64,000 nucleotides of DNA from Anagrus nilaparvatae (GCA_022575985.1 JAKSXM010000272.1:22750501-22814500); one strand, 5' to 3'. Shown: positions 52,022 to 63,938, counted from the stretch's first letter. Translations and numbers: made by a program. The notes: generated by a model not told the origin, from the letters alone.

Positions 52022-52460
52022 TAACATGGAACATGTTTATAGGGAGGGGGTACTTCAGAACTTGAAAATTAAGGGGGGGGTCAAATTTGTCCTATTTAGG
52101 GGGGGGGGTCAAATTTGTCCTTTTTAGGGGGGGGGTCAAATAAGACTTAGAATAATTAGGTAAGTATATAAAAATAAATAAAATACTTTTAAAAGACTTT
52201 GAAAAATCTGGGCTTAAGGACTTAGGATAGTACAGGTTTATGGACTTTTAGAATAATATCGATTTAGGGACTTAGAATATTTCAGGTTTAGGGAATCAAA
52301 ATAGTTTGGGTTTAGAATCTTAACAACTAGTAATGTGATAATTACAAATTACAACAATAGAAAATTGTATTGTAATGTTGAGTAACATTTGTATTATATC
52401 TAGTGCTCATTTGGAAGTAAACATGTTCCATGCATTTAGGTTGTGTTTACACAAACCGGT
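52022..52460 (+). mobile_element. CATGGAACATGTTT terminal-inverted-repeat element
   Basis: Starts AACATGGAACATGTTTATAG and closes with AAACATGTTCCATG at 52420-52433, giving 14-bp inverted ends CATGGAACATGTTT. Inside are three GGGGGGGTCAAATTTGTCC units and GGACTTAGAATA phrases. GGTTGTGTTTACACAAACCG follows the right end, as at 33262 and 33852. Confidence 0.7.
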
Positions 52461-53144
52461 TGAAATAAATAGATGTTAAAATAAATAGTGAGTTCAAATT
52501 TTACGGGAAAAATTACTGAGTAATACACGTCTTTTAGTCCAGTTTATAACATCATTTGAATCTGCTAGAAGAATCCCAATTTTATGAATTTTTAAAAAAC
52601 CCAATATTTAACATTTGAACTGATCTAAGACGATGAAAATTAAAAGAAAAATTATTTTCAACAGAAAGATAACATTTCAAAATATGTAAAATTAAAGTAA
52701 ATAATAAAAAAACCTGAAAAAAAATTAGTAATAAAGAAAATCATTAAAAACAAGACTAATTTTGTTATTTTAAAAATGATCCAAATTTGGTTAATTTAGC
52801 TTTGGAGTTGTTTTCAGCTGTTTTAGGTGATTTCTAAAGCTCGTAGTTAATGAATTATATTTTATTTCGTGTAGAACAATTCCGCTAAACTTTTTTGTGT
52901 AGAATTATTGTTGTGTTGAATAATTTTGTGTTGAACAGATCCCTTGCCTTTAATAATAATTCCACTTTAAAAAGTTTAAAAAGCTAAATAAGCAATCTTT
53001 ATTTAAAAACGTTTTTTTAACTTTTGAGCCCTCTTAAGGCGCTAATAATTAAAAATTTGTATCCTTTTTTTAGAAAAATGCTTTTTTTTAGTAATTTATG
53101 AGTACATTACAAGTGAAAAAACATAAATTTATCGTTTATAATAA
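52461..53144. other. AT-rich intergenic DNA, no gene seen
   Basis: No coding frame, inverted repeat or known family recognised. Confidence 0.5.
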
Positions 53145-53525
53145 TACTCCAGTCAAAATACGGGTTTGGTTGTATTTTCACTGGCACACGCGAGATTTGC
53201 TCTACTATAGGTTTTTTGGGTCGCTGAACCCGAAAATCGGGGTCAAAACGTATTGAAATGGGGGCTTCACCCTTAAATTTGCAAAAACTACCCCCAAAAA
53301 GGGGTGTTTTTTACATATTTGCAATTTGAGCGCTCAGATTGGCACCATAAGGGTTTTTTGGGTCGCTAATTAAGAATTTTGACTCCTTTTTCATAAATAA
53401 TCAATATTTCACCCCTAAATTGGCCAAAACAACCCCCCCCCCCAAAGGGGGTTTTTGCTATTTTCGCACTTTGAACATCCAGGATATGTCCATACAGGTT
53501 TCTTGGGTCGCTAATTTTTTCGCAT
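53145..53525 (+). repeat. GGTCGCTGAACACG / ACCCCTAAA dispersed repeat
   Basis: ACTCCAGTCAAAATACGGG, GGGTCGCTGAACCCGAAAAT, GCAAAAACTACCCCC and TTTTGCTATTTTCGCACTTT; the same order as at 12105-12470. Confidence 0.75.
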
Positions 53526-54079
53526 GTTATTTATGGACAGTGATCGTTATACCATTAATTTTGTAACATTATTTAATAGCGTCTTCCAATTACTCCATTA
53601 CTTTTTGTAAAAAAACGCTGCGTAATTTTAAATGCTTTATGTCTTTTTCCGTTACGCATTAAAATTTGTGCAAAATTAATATGAATCGCAAATTACGAGT
53701 CTTCCAACTCTTGTTTATGAATTTCTGTTTTGTAATATCTCAAGATTTACAATAATTCAAAAAACTAAAAAGCAGAATTATAGAACCAAATTTTCTAATC
53801 TAATATATTACATCATTATTTTTTAATAAATTTGGCTACTTACATGGATTCCTTTGTAAGATCCTCATAGGTTTCAAGTCATTTTAAAACCTAGACTTGT
53901 CCCTTTTTCTTTTGAACAATTTAAATATCTAAAAATACTTTTTAAGAAAATTACTAATAAAACACTTAATAAAACTTAATAGAACTAAACATAATAACAA
54001 TTAATAAAATTGATTTTAAAAATAAAACGTATGAATTTAGTTTTAAATTTCAGGTAAGGCTATTTTAAAACTTTTATAT
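53526..54079. other. AT-rich intergenic DNA, no gene seen
   Basis: Nothing coding or repetitive recognised. Confidence 0.5.
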
Positions 54080-54402
54080 ATTTTTATTATTACACTGTTC
54101 TTTTGACTTTCTTAACAAATACTGAGTTATTTAAAGTAAAAAACCACTTATAGTAAAAAGGCATTATTTACGCAAAACTATAGATTTTTTGTAATTTTTT
54201 ATACTTACATTTCGTAAAAAAAATTCTAAATTTATAATTCATTACCATCGATTGAATTTTAGTAATTTAAGTAAGCCTTTTTATATAAAGAATAAACTAC
54301 ATTTTTCAAATACAGAAATATTTATAAAATCGATATAATATAAACGCAGTTTATATTAAAAATCAATAATTCCATGTTATTTTTAAACATAAAATAGTAG
54401 TT

Positions 54403-54479
54403 TTCTTAACAAGTGCGCAAGGTGATACTTCTCCAATCGAGATTTGGGGATTTATCACACTTGCGCACGAGTTAAGAAA
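54403..54479. repeat. Hairpin with stem of about 25 bp
   Basis: TTCTTAACAAGTGCGCAAGG pairs with TTGCGCACGAGTTAAGAA across a 25-base loop. It could be a tiny MITE. Confidence 0.75.
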
Positions 54480-54484
54480 TGTAC

Positions 54485-54859
54485 TTTTTTTAATGACGTC
54501 GTCAAACTTTAAGCCTTTTCAAATCGTAATTCACGAGATAACTGAATTTAAATAATACAAACAATCTAATTTTTTTATAAATAGTATACATTTTCTAATA
54601 TGATAAAAAAATAATTCATGTATATATGTAAAAGAATAAAAAAAGAATAATAGACAAAAGGAATAAAAAAAAAGAAATAAAAAATAAAAGGATGTGAGTC
54701 ACACTTTTTATAAAGACCAATGCGGAAAAATCAAGGCCAGCTTTACTTTCCCCACAGTTCTCATCAAACTGTTGGAAAAGTAAAGTATAAAGGAATGAAT
54801 CACTTTGTCTCGTGAATTTGGTTTGAAAAGGCAAGCTTTGACGACAGAATTAAAAAAAT
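54485..54859. mobile_element. Foldback, about 370 bp
   Basis: TGACGTCGTCAAACTTTAAG and CCTTTTCAAATCG, then AATTCACGAGATAA (54493-54542) are mirrored by TTGTCTCGTGAATT, GTTTGAAAAGGCAAG, CTTTGACGACAG (54804-54848). The 72-codon minus ORF at 54616 lies within it and is not considered real. Confidence 0.72.
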
Positions 54860-54869
54860 ATAATTTTTT

Positions 54870-55101
54870 ACACGGAAAAAAATATTTTGTATATATTTTG
54901 CAAGGTTAATTTTAGTAAAACGGGGTTACTTTAAGAACAAAAAAATTTTGTAAATTTTACAAATATGTAGTTAGAATATTGTAATTCTAACTATAAACAT
55001 GGTTATATTTACAAAATATTTGAACAGAAAATAACAAAACTTTATGATGTAAACATAAACAGCAATTTTGGTTATGTTTAACAGTTATTTTTCTCCGCGT
55101 A
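54870..55101. mobile_element. MITE, about 232 bp
   Basis: TACACGGAAAAAAATATTTT at the left and GTTATTTTTCTCCGCGTA at the right form imperfect inverted ends of the ACACGGAGAAAAA type. The AT-rich body has AATTCTAACTA / TAGTTAGAATA. Confidence 0.68.
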
Positions 55102-55111
55102 GAGTTAATTA

Positions 55112-55395
55112 CACAATCTAAATGCATGGAACATGTTTGCTACAACTGAGGGTTAGCTATAATGCATAAATTTTACGCAACATTACAATACAATTTGCCA
55201 TTTTTGCAGTTTGTAATCATCACCTTTACTATCTGTTAAAATTGTAAACCCACATTATTTTCATTCCCTAAACTATAAACCCGTATTATTTTATGTCCCT
55301 AAATCAAAATTATTCTAAGTCCTGTTTGACCTCCCCCCTCTTTGATTTTTGGATTTCTAGGGTACTCTTCCTTATAAACAAGTTCCATGTTAAAA
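55112..55395 (-). mobile_element. CATGGAACATGTTT element, reverse copy
   Basis: ATGCATGGAACATGTTTGC (55122-55140) to AAGTTCCATGTTAA (55380-55394), with TATTCTAAGTCC and TTTGACCTCCCCCC in complement of 52022-52433. Confidence 0.7.
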
Positions 55396-55550
55396 TCAAT
55401 AATTTTCAAGCTGTACATCAAAAAATTAGATGCTGGGTGTTTAAAATATATGCTATTTACCAAAAGTTACTTTGTTGAAAAAATTTTGCGGCTCAGAAAA
55501 AAAATTATCCTGGAAATGAATTAAAAAAATCTGTATTATTTATAAAAATA

Positions 55551-56490
55551 CCCTGCCAACTAGCTGGCACTAAGGTTGCTCAAACAATGAGCTTAATACT
55601 TCAATATGCCACAGATATCACCGATTGCAAGCATGCAATCATATACATACATTTTTAAGTTTTTTTTATTGATCAAAAATTTTGGAACCAATTTTCAAAA
55701 AATTAATGCTCAGATTCGAGATATCGAATAAAAACCATATTTTCAAATATAAGTAATGAAGTATTACACCAAAAAAAAAAAAATATTGCAGTTTTTTTTT
55801 TAGGTTTTTTGTGTTTTTAATTTTGAGAAAAAAAGTTTGGAAAAATTCGGTATCAGATCCAAAAAATTACTATAAACGAACTTTTTAAAACTAATACTCT
55901 CATAGAAATAAATTAGGTCCTCCGTCCAAAAAGAAAAAAATATTTGGTGCTTTTTGTATTTTTTTGTAACGAAAATTTTGGGATAAAAATTTTCAAAAAA
56001 TTAGTTATCAGATTCGAGATATCGAGTAAAAACCATACTTCCAAATATAAGTACTTTCATGGAAATAAATGAGGTATTACATCCAAATTAAAAAAAAAAA
56101 AGTACCTCCAGATTTTTCGGTGAAAAAATTTTTGAAAAAAAAATTAGGTCTTAATTTCGTAACGGTTGTGAAATATCACCGGTTGCAATATTTTCAGATA
56201 TTAGTACTTTCACGGAATTAAATGAGGTATTACATAAAAAAAAAAAAATATTGCAGGTTTTTTGATTTTGAGAAAAAATTTTTGAAAAAATTCGGTATCA
56301 GATCCAAAAAATGACTATAAACAAACTTTCTAAAATTAGGTACTACGTCCAAAAAGAAAAAAAAATTGGTGTTTTTTGTATTTTTTCGTGAATAAAATTT
56401 GGGGAAAAAAAATTAAAAAAAAATTAAGTATCAGATTCGAGATATCGAGTAAAAATCATACTTTCAAATATAAGTACTGTCGTGGAAATA
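55551..56490 (+). repeat. A-rich dispersed repeat, body-only copy
   Basis: Head CTGCCAACTAGCTGGCACTA, then the body with GATTCGAGATATCGAGT, ATAAGTACTTTCATGG and CAGATCCAAAAAATTAC phrases; the tail with the terminal hairpin is absent. Confidence 0.7.
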
Positions 56491-57050
56491 AATTAGCAGA
56501 AACTAAAACTATTTATATTATATCGATTTTATAAATATTTCTGCGTATTTGAAAAATGTAATTCATTTTTAATTTAAAAAGGCTAAAAATCAATCGATGG
56601 TAATGAATTATAAAATTAGAATTTTTTTTATAGAATGTAAGTATAAAAATTAAGAAAATCTATAGTTTTGCATAAAAATAACTTTTAGCTATACGTGGTT
56701 TTTTATTTTAAATAATTCAGTATTTGTTAAGAAAGTCAAAAGAACAGTGTAAAAATAAAAATGTAACCCTGAAAATAACCCTGATATCAGCAAAATAGAA
56801 ATTGATACCTGTTTTTACTTTATGCTCTATTGAAGCCAATTATTGGCCGATTTTTACGATTCAAAGTTCTTTGTGATCACGTGAATCAATACATTTATAA
56901 TATTTATAAAAATTGAATACTTTTCTGAAAATAGCAATTTTTTTTTTCTATATTTTTACCATTTGAGCAATTATTTTAAAAGTGCTACTTAATTTGAGCC
57001 TGAAATAGTAATTTTTTTTTTTGAGGGCACATCGATATGACCCGTGTTTT

Positions 57051-57988
57051 CAGTTAGTTTGAACCTTCAGAAAACCGAAAAAAATCATGAACAAGAAATC
57101 GACGATAGGTGCGATAGGGCGATAGGTAAAGATTTTTTCACTTTTATGTCAAAAACCGTGTTTTTCGTATCTGAGCTACCCCAAATTTTTAAAATAACTT
57201 TTTAGGTAAATAAAATTTAAAAAAATAGATAAGAAAATCTGATTACTAGGGAAAAACCACTCCAGAAGAAAAAAAAACTTATCTTTTTACGATGAAATTT
57301 ATCCAAGTTATCGACAATTATTTAAGATTTTGTTCAAATTTGTCTTAAAAAATATTGAAATTTTATTGAAAAAAGCCTGTTTCTGAACTTTAAACATGCA
57401 TTACTCACTTGATTTTCATCGTAAAATAATAATTTTTTTTTTTAAATCGATTAATTTTTCTCTGGCTATTCATTTCTTTAAGAAAAAAATCATTTTTATT
57501 GATCAAATTTCATTTTTTAGGTCAAAAGCCTTTGAAAACTGTAAGTAGCCAAATTTACTTAACACAGTTTTCGACCTAAAAATTGAAATTTGGTCAATAA
57601 AAATTATTCACATATTCACATACGATGAGAATCAAGCGAGTAATGCATGTTTAAAGTTCAGAAACAGGCTTTTTTCAATAAAATTTCAATATTTTTAAGA
57701 CAAATTTGAACAAAATCTTAAATTGTCGATAACTTGGCTAAATTTCATCGTAAAAATAAAAGTTTTTTTTCTTCTGGAGTGGTTTTTTCCTGGTAATCAG
57801 ATTTTCTTATCTATTTTTTTAAATTTTATTTACCTAAAAAGTTATTTTAAAAATTTGGGGTAGCTCAGATACGAAAAACACGGTTTTTGACATAAAAGTG
57901 AAAAAATCTTTACCTATCGCCCTATCGCACCTATCGTCGATTTCTTGTTCATGATTTTTTTCGGTTTTCTGAAGGTTCAAACTAACTG
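57051..57988. mobile_element. Foldback element, 938 bp, nearly perfect arms
   Basis: CAGTTAGTTTGAACCTTCAG at 57051 is mirrored by CTGAAGGTTCAAACTAACTG ending 57988. The arms (about 57051-57420 and 57625-57988) share GCGATAGGGCGATAGGTAAA, GAAAAACCACTCCAG and GTAATGCATGTTTAAAG in complement, with few mismatches. The centre is near 57520. Confidence 0.9.
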
Positions 57989-58315
57989 GAGCGCGATTCT
58001 CCTTTTTCTTTAGATTCCGCCCGCATGAAACACGGTCTCGCGCCGCGCGCAGTTTATTTACAGAAGATAAAAAAGAAGGTAAAACAGTGTTTACCGTGGC
58101 AAAAAAAAATATTAATTAAAGTTAATTAAAAATAATAAAATATAAAATAAATAAGAAAAATGTTTTTCCATTTCCTGCAAGCATAAAAAGTTGTGTAATT
58201 TTTATTAAAAAAAAAAGTTATTGTTAACTTGTGTGTTGTTTTCATTGAGGAATAAGGTTATAAAAATGTTGACCTAATTAATTTTTTAAACATATTTTAA
58301 AATAATAATTGACAA

Positions 58316-59180
58316 TGACTATATTTCTGAAATTAAATAAAAAGCATGCATCAGTAACAGATGTTTATAATACAAGTGTATATTTAGCAGAAGACAATGA
58401 AGTTGTTTATTTATTTTATAAATTATAAATTATTAATTAAAAATTATTTTTGTTAGTCCTAATTTGAAAACTGACAGCTTTCAAGTATACCATGACAATC
58501 ATGTAAAAGAAAGTGATAAAAATGATGATAACTGTGGAAAAGAATTAGTTGAAAGTGAACTTCCTAAAAGAATTCCACGATACGTTGCTATTGATAAAAA
58601 AGTTAGAGACAGATTTAAGGCTAAAAGTGTGCAATCATTATTAAAATAGACTTTTTAATCTGATGATGTAATTTGGAGTGTTAAGAAAACAACAGTATAT
58701 GCAAGATATTTTCATTATACTCCATACAAATAGTTTCAAGATACGCTTGCAAGAATGTCACTAAATGTTGTAGAGAACAATGAAGATAAACATGTTACAA
58801 GGAACTCGTCAACTGCTCCAGATGATGCATACAAGTGGTTAACTGACTGTTCTGAAGTATTAACAAGTAACGGTATAAGTGGAAATAAAGATGAAGATTA
58901 TTATATCGGTGTTATTGATGTAGTTGATGAAAAAAAATAAAAATCAAAAACTTTATCATTTGCAAAAAAGACACTACTTCCTCTACATTTAACGCAAGAA
59001 CAAAAACATTTACAATTGCATGTACATGAAACAGCGCAAGACATTGGTATCAAATTAAATTTGGAAGAGAAAATACCTGGAGTTGTACATAATACTGCAA
59101 ATTTGCTGATTATGCAGGTATTTTGTTCTATAATACTCAACAAATAATTTATTTTAACACATGACTGTTATTTAATTTTA
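58316..59180 (+). pseudogene. Decayed protein-coding remnant, family not recognised
   Basis: A possible first segment starts at 58316 (MTIFLKLNKKHASVTDVYN). After an ATTTTTGTTAG acceptor a hydrophilic frame runs from 58461 (..SFQVYHDNHVKES, PKRIPRYVAIDKKVRDRF) to TAG at 58647. The same frame continues through more stops near 58656 and 58731, with an acidic stretch (58755-58940), a stop, and a segment ending IPGVVHNTANLLIMQ before GTATTT at 59119. Codon use and continuity suggest a real ancestral protein, but at least four stops break it. Alternatively some stops lie in introns I failed to place. I cannot name a family. Confidence 0.5.
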
Positions 59181-59929
59181 GAGTTTGGAATAATTGGTTG
59201 ATGATCTACTGAGAATATCACGTTCAAGAGCTTTTAAAAGAGGAATCTGATATTTTTACTAACATTGGATTAGGTAGACAAAGCTGATTGTTTTTCGTTA
59301 ACAAACATGCATGCAGATTTTGTTTAATCTAAGCTAGTATTTAATGTTCATATACGTAATCATATTAAAGAAAACTGTGAAAACCAATAATGCCTTTTTT
59401 TGTACATAAGGATTTTAATACTTTTTATGTAATTAAGGATTAGATATAATATTAATATTGATAGTGTTCATAAATATTAATTAATAATTTAATTTTGATT
59501 TGGTTTATCAAAGTTGGAGACTTTCGTACGTAATGTTTATATTTCTTTGAGACTACTGTTTCAAATTGTTATGAATTTGAAGTACAAATAATCAAATTAG
59601 GCATATGATTTTTTTTTTATTTTTAGCTAGGCATAATTTCTTTATGTATCAAGAAATTTTGTTAAAAAAATTAACAATTTTAATGAGCTGTACTTAGTTT
59701 TTGTAATTATTTTTTGTTGAATTTATTTAAAAAAAAAATAAAGAGATATAAAAAACTTTTATCAACATGATTTAAAAAAATTTTTATTACTCCAAGAACA
59801 TTATAAATTATTATAATGCTCTTCTTGTTGCTTTTTCTAATGTAATAAATTAAAATAATATTTATACTGTCTACTATAAAGCATATTGCCATTATAAAGT
59901 GCACTGCAATTATGATCAACTTTTTTTAT

Positions 59930-60450
59930 TTCATCTACTGAATGCTCTTTAGCAGCTGAGGCTATCCATAATCTATCTCGATGTGCTTCAGAGCAAGTCC
60001 TACCTTCTGTCCTATACTTTCATGAATTATAAAATGAAAAGTAAAAATCTTTTCATATTTATATAAAATAAAAAATAACATTCTATGATTTAATTTCTTT
60101 TGCAACTAATGAAGCATTAGGTTGATGCTACCTTAAACAAGCACCGATAGCTAAAATTTCTGAGTAACTTTTATCTTGAAGTACGAAACCTGTGAATTCA
60201 GAACTTACCTTTTTCTCTACTTTTATTATGAGTTACATGGCTTGTATACTGCAAATAGAAACGGTTTATAGTTCCAACAACATAAAAAAAAAATTGTCTG
60301 TCAATTAATATTCACTGTCAAGATGCTAAATGCCTCAGGTAACTCATCATCAGTTTTTTATTCAGGCAACATGCATGTTTTTGTTCGTACAATCTTTTTT
60401 TAAGGAATCTGCAGGAATTGGAAGTGCTGTAGGTAAAAGATAACAAATTT
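59930..60450 (-). pseudogene. Minus-strand coding remnants, family not recognised
   Basis: Minus-strand fragments read GRTCSEAHRDRLWIASAAKE (near 59950-60010), TGFVLQDKSYSEILAIGACL (near 60130-60190) and ALPIPADSLKKDCTNKNMHV (near 60370-60430). They have the composition of coding DNA but are broken by stops and frameshifts, and no start or domain is visible. They might belong to one gene with short introns. Confidence is low. Confidence 0.35.
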
Positions 60451-61440
60451 TTATTTCTTCAAGTGCATAATTAATGGAGAATTTAGAAATATTTTTTATT
60501 TCATTTCAAGTATAGGTACATTATATACAGTGTTTTGAATGAGTACAAAATAATTTCAATAATTTTAAACTTTATAAAACGTTACATGAGCATACATTTA
60601 TAAAATTTTTAAACAATAAAAACAACAATTTTAAGTTAATTGTTTACTACGTCACTCTTCGTTTACCCTTTCGCTAAAAAAATCTCCTTATATTAACTCT
60701 TATTGTACACATATCATATTTTATTTTAATTATAATTTAATACTTTTTCAAAGGCTTCGTATCACATAGTTAAAAAATATTTTTCTAAAAATACTGACCA
60801 TTTTTTATAACGACCTACTCATACCATGTTGCTTATATTTACAGAATTTTTTATTCTTTGGATTATGACCACATAAAAAACAAACTAAAAAACGTTCTAC
60901 ATTTTTTATCTATTGCTTAAATTGAAACACTCAATTCAACAAAATAATTTGAACACATTTAAATAACGAAAAATTATTAACATTCCGTTATAAAATGAAA
61001 TATTCATTGTTTAGCAATGAAATACACGGCATACTTTATTTACCTTTTTATACACTAACATTCAATCAGTTTCACAAAATCTTAAGTAAATAAATTTTAC
61101 TAATACAACATTTTTAATTTGGCACTAAACAATATCACAGTTTTTTTGTAAATAAAAAAAAGTAATTACATACACTATAATACATGTTGATGTTTTTTTT
61201 AAATTTTTTTAATCGGTTGCTGGTACATTAGCAACAGCAATAAATGGCTTGTAAATTTTAAGCTAATGATAACATGTATCCTTTTTTAACAATTAAATTT
61301 CATTACGTTAACAAACTTTTTACATATAAATAAACTTTTAACCAGACTGTCAATAACAATATTCAAACGTCTTCACAAAAGTTTTAAACTTGTAATTACA
61401 AAAACTAAAAAAATTGTTTCATCTTTATTATGCGTTTGCC
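60451..61440. other. AT-rich DNA downstream of the transposase, no gene seen
   Basis: No coding frame. An AATAAA signal for the transposase gene is visible on the minus strand at about 61424-61430 (CATAATAAAGATG). Confidence 0.5.
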
Positions 61441-61454
61441 CTTAAGAGCTGTTT

Positions 61455-62854
61455 TTATACATCTTGAAGTATGTATTCCTCGATAACTTGTATTGCTTCT
61501 TGGCAAGAAATATAATATTCTTGCAAAACTTCAACATCTATTTCACTTGGTTGGACAGGGACGCTGAAAAAATTATAAAGTGATGCAATAGTAATTATTA
61601 ATTTACGAATAAATAATATAAATTCCAATAATTACCAATTCAGTTTCCTAATGTTGTGCAAAACTGCAGCTGCTTCTACAATTTTTATTACTTTCTCAGG
61701 TTCGTAGTGCAGAACTCTCTCTTTGTTTATACATCGGAATGCGTTTTTGAGCTGTCCAAAAGTTTGTTCAATAGTTGATCTAAATCTTGCAACTTTTTTT
61801 GAAAATCTATCTTCAATCGTACCTTCATCAGTGTCCAATATAGGCTGCAGCAAACAAGGAGACGCAGCATAACCACTATCTCCTGAAATTTGTTTGTATT
61901 ATACATTTTTATTCAATTTTAGCAAATAAATTTAGCAAACATATAAGTGATTAATGCTCACCAAGGATGAAATATCTGCCTTCATTACGATGAAGCTCAT
62001 CATTTAGATACAACGACTCTAAATACCTTTTTAAGTAACTGTGGCCCCAAATGAATTGGTCGTTATTTGAACCGGGCATAATCTTCAAACTGGTTATTAC
62101 ATAATTTGGGTCACACGTCTATTGAAATTATGATAACATCATTATTATTCTCATTATTATTTTTCAAAGAAATAAAATATTTTTTGTTTAATTTTACTCA
62201 CGACTTGCACGTTGACGCAATGGGCAGAATGATATGAGTAGAACGCTTCTTCATTTTCCGTTGGCCTTTTCATGCGAATAATGGTCCCGTCCATTATGCC
62301 CAAAATTCCTCTGAGATTACTTTTTTCAAAAAATCTTCGAGACATTTCCCTCCTTTCCATTTCATTCCTTGGGAATTTTATGAAATATGGCACTAGCTCA
62401 CTGACAGCATCAACGAAATTAGTCAATTTCCTACTCACGCTAGCTTGACAGACAGGGTGATGCCAGTTACTTCCAACGGAAGTTTGATATTCACCCCTGG
62501 TAAAAAACTGCAGAGCTATCAAACACTGTTTGTGAATAGGAATTGAATTTCCATTTGTGCAACGCATTCTGTCACTAATTAAATCAATTAGCCCCATGGC
62601 CTGATGTTTTGTTAATCTGTGAAGTACGTTAAATAAATGGATAAAAAAATGGGTACATGCTATGATTTACATATAAAATAGTCCATCGCTTACCTGTAAT
62701 ATCGGCGAAATATTCTGTCCGTTAGATGTTCAAAAGGCTCAAACGAGTCCCTAATTAATTTTCTTGTTATTATGTAATTTCGGATACAAATTTTCTCTTG
62801 CTCTGCTATTTGTTGTAATTGCTCCCGATTTAACTGGTTAAAATTTAAAGCCAT
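61455..62854 (-). CDS. PIF/Harbinger transposase (HARBI1-like), 5 exons, 362 residues
   Basis: Exons (minus): 62854-62694, 62616-62202, 62118-61962, 61882-61636, 61563-61455. They total 1089 bases; all introns are GT-AG with matching phases, no stops, and are short (48-84 bp). The ATG at 62854 (MALNFNQLNREQ) is chosen, as the frame upstream has no ATG. The DDE domain shows Asp163 in GIMDGTI, Asp212 in PGSNNDQF, GDSGYA at 245-250 and Glu283 in STIEQTFGQLKNAFRC, so the triad looks complete. The length matches HARBI1-type proteins (about 350). It would cut and rejoin element ends in the nucleus together with a Myb/SANT-like partner, which is encoded divergently at 63366. Termini of the element were not found, so an active transposon and a domesticated copy are both possible. 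Confidence 0.9.
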
Positions 62855-63365
62855 TTCATTTGTATAATTCAGAAAAAATTTCACGTGATCTTAAACTGAC
62901 TCCGATTTACAATTTTTGAAAAACAATGGTTTTTTTTAGCATAGAAGCAGAAGACAGAACCCAACATAACGTTACGCATACTGGACACTGGTGGTGCCAC
63001 TCTTGGGGTAAAGTTTGGTGCATAGGCGCGTATTTCAAAATTAATATATAGCTAGATAAGTAATTTATACGCTCATAAATAATCAACTTATATTCCAAAA
63101 ATTTAAATTAGTTATTTGAATGTGCAAAACATTTGTGGTGCGAACCCAAAAAAATTGTTAATATTATCCAGCTGCCTAAAATTATTGCGATACGTCTTTG
63201 CTGCACCCAACCTTACCTCAAGCTCTACATTCTAGGCGACCAGCAGTAGCAGACTGTTGTTAAGCCACAGTTTTAAATATTCAAATTTAGAAGATTACGG
63301 ATAATTGTCTATGTTGCACTTTACTATTTTTTATTTAACTGAACATAGCGAATCACATTGCAATT
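62855..63365. promoter_or_regulatory. Divergent promoter region between transposase and Myb-like gene
   Basis: About 510 bases separate the two start codons, which face outward. A head-to-head arrangement is usual in PIF/Harbinger elements. No clear TATA element or binding site is identified. Confidence 0.5.
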
Positions 63366-63938
63366 ATGGAAGGAATGTCACAAAAGCAGAGAGACTTGAT
63401 AATATCTACGATGGAAAGGTACTCTTATTTAGCTAAGAGAAGGATTGGGCTTTTAGGACCACAACGAAATCAAAAATATAAGAAGCTTTGGGCAGCTTTG
63501 GCCTTAAAATTAAATTCCTATGGGCAAGCAAAGGACTCTCTAACTTGGATAAAGGTGACATAAAAGCTATATTATATTTTAATCAACAATCAATGATTAC
63601 ATATAAAATTACCAATTTGTTTAATAATATATAGGTCTGGACTAAAATGCGTTTGCAAGTGAAAGAAAAAAAAGCAAACTACATATCTGTCGCTTTACAA
63701 ACTGGTCACAGGCAATTACCCCCTCCTTTAAGTAGAGAAGAAGAAAGAATCGACAGTATTTTTGATAGTTTCTCATTGACAATTACTGCTGACAGTGAAC
63801 ACGGATTTGGTGATTTAAATGAAAATATGAAAGCGAAGCAGTTATTTCAGTAAGCTTTTGTTTTATATATAAAAAAAAAGTTTTTGGATTAATTGTAGGA
63901 ACACTTTTAAAATATTGTTATTTAAACGGATAATTTGA
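63366..63938 (+). CDS. Myb/SANT-like DNA-binding protein, Harbinger accessory, 147 residues
   Basis: Predicted exons 63366-63554, 63635-63849 and 63899-63938, with GT-AG splices and matching phases (0, then 2). Exon 1 encodes a trihelix-like region (SQKQRDLIISTMERYSYLAK..KKLWAALALKLNSYG). Exon 2 continues with LTWIK/VWTKMRLQVKEKKANY, then a hydrophilic tail. This spacing of Trp residues and the basic stretch fit Myb/SANT-like domains of Harbinger second proteins, which bind element ends and bring the transposase into the nucleus. The third exon and stop at 63936 are less certain: the frame could instead stop at TAA just after 63850. AATAAA follows at 63940. Confidence 0.75.

Larger units (their letters stand above)
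54080..56762. mobile_element. Inverted repeat with about 270-bp arms around a 2.1-kb nest of insertions
   Basis: 54080-54355 (TACACTGTTCTTTTGACTTT, ATTACCATCGATTGA, CAGAAATATTTATAAAATCG) is mirrored at 56506-56762 (CGATTTTATAAATATTTCTG, TCAATCGATGGTAAT, AAAGTCAAAAGAACAGTGTA). Everything between is other elements, listed separately. The original foldback would have been about 550 bp or slightly longer. Confidence 0.78.
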
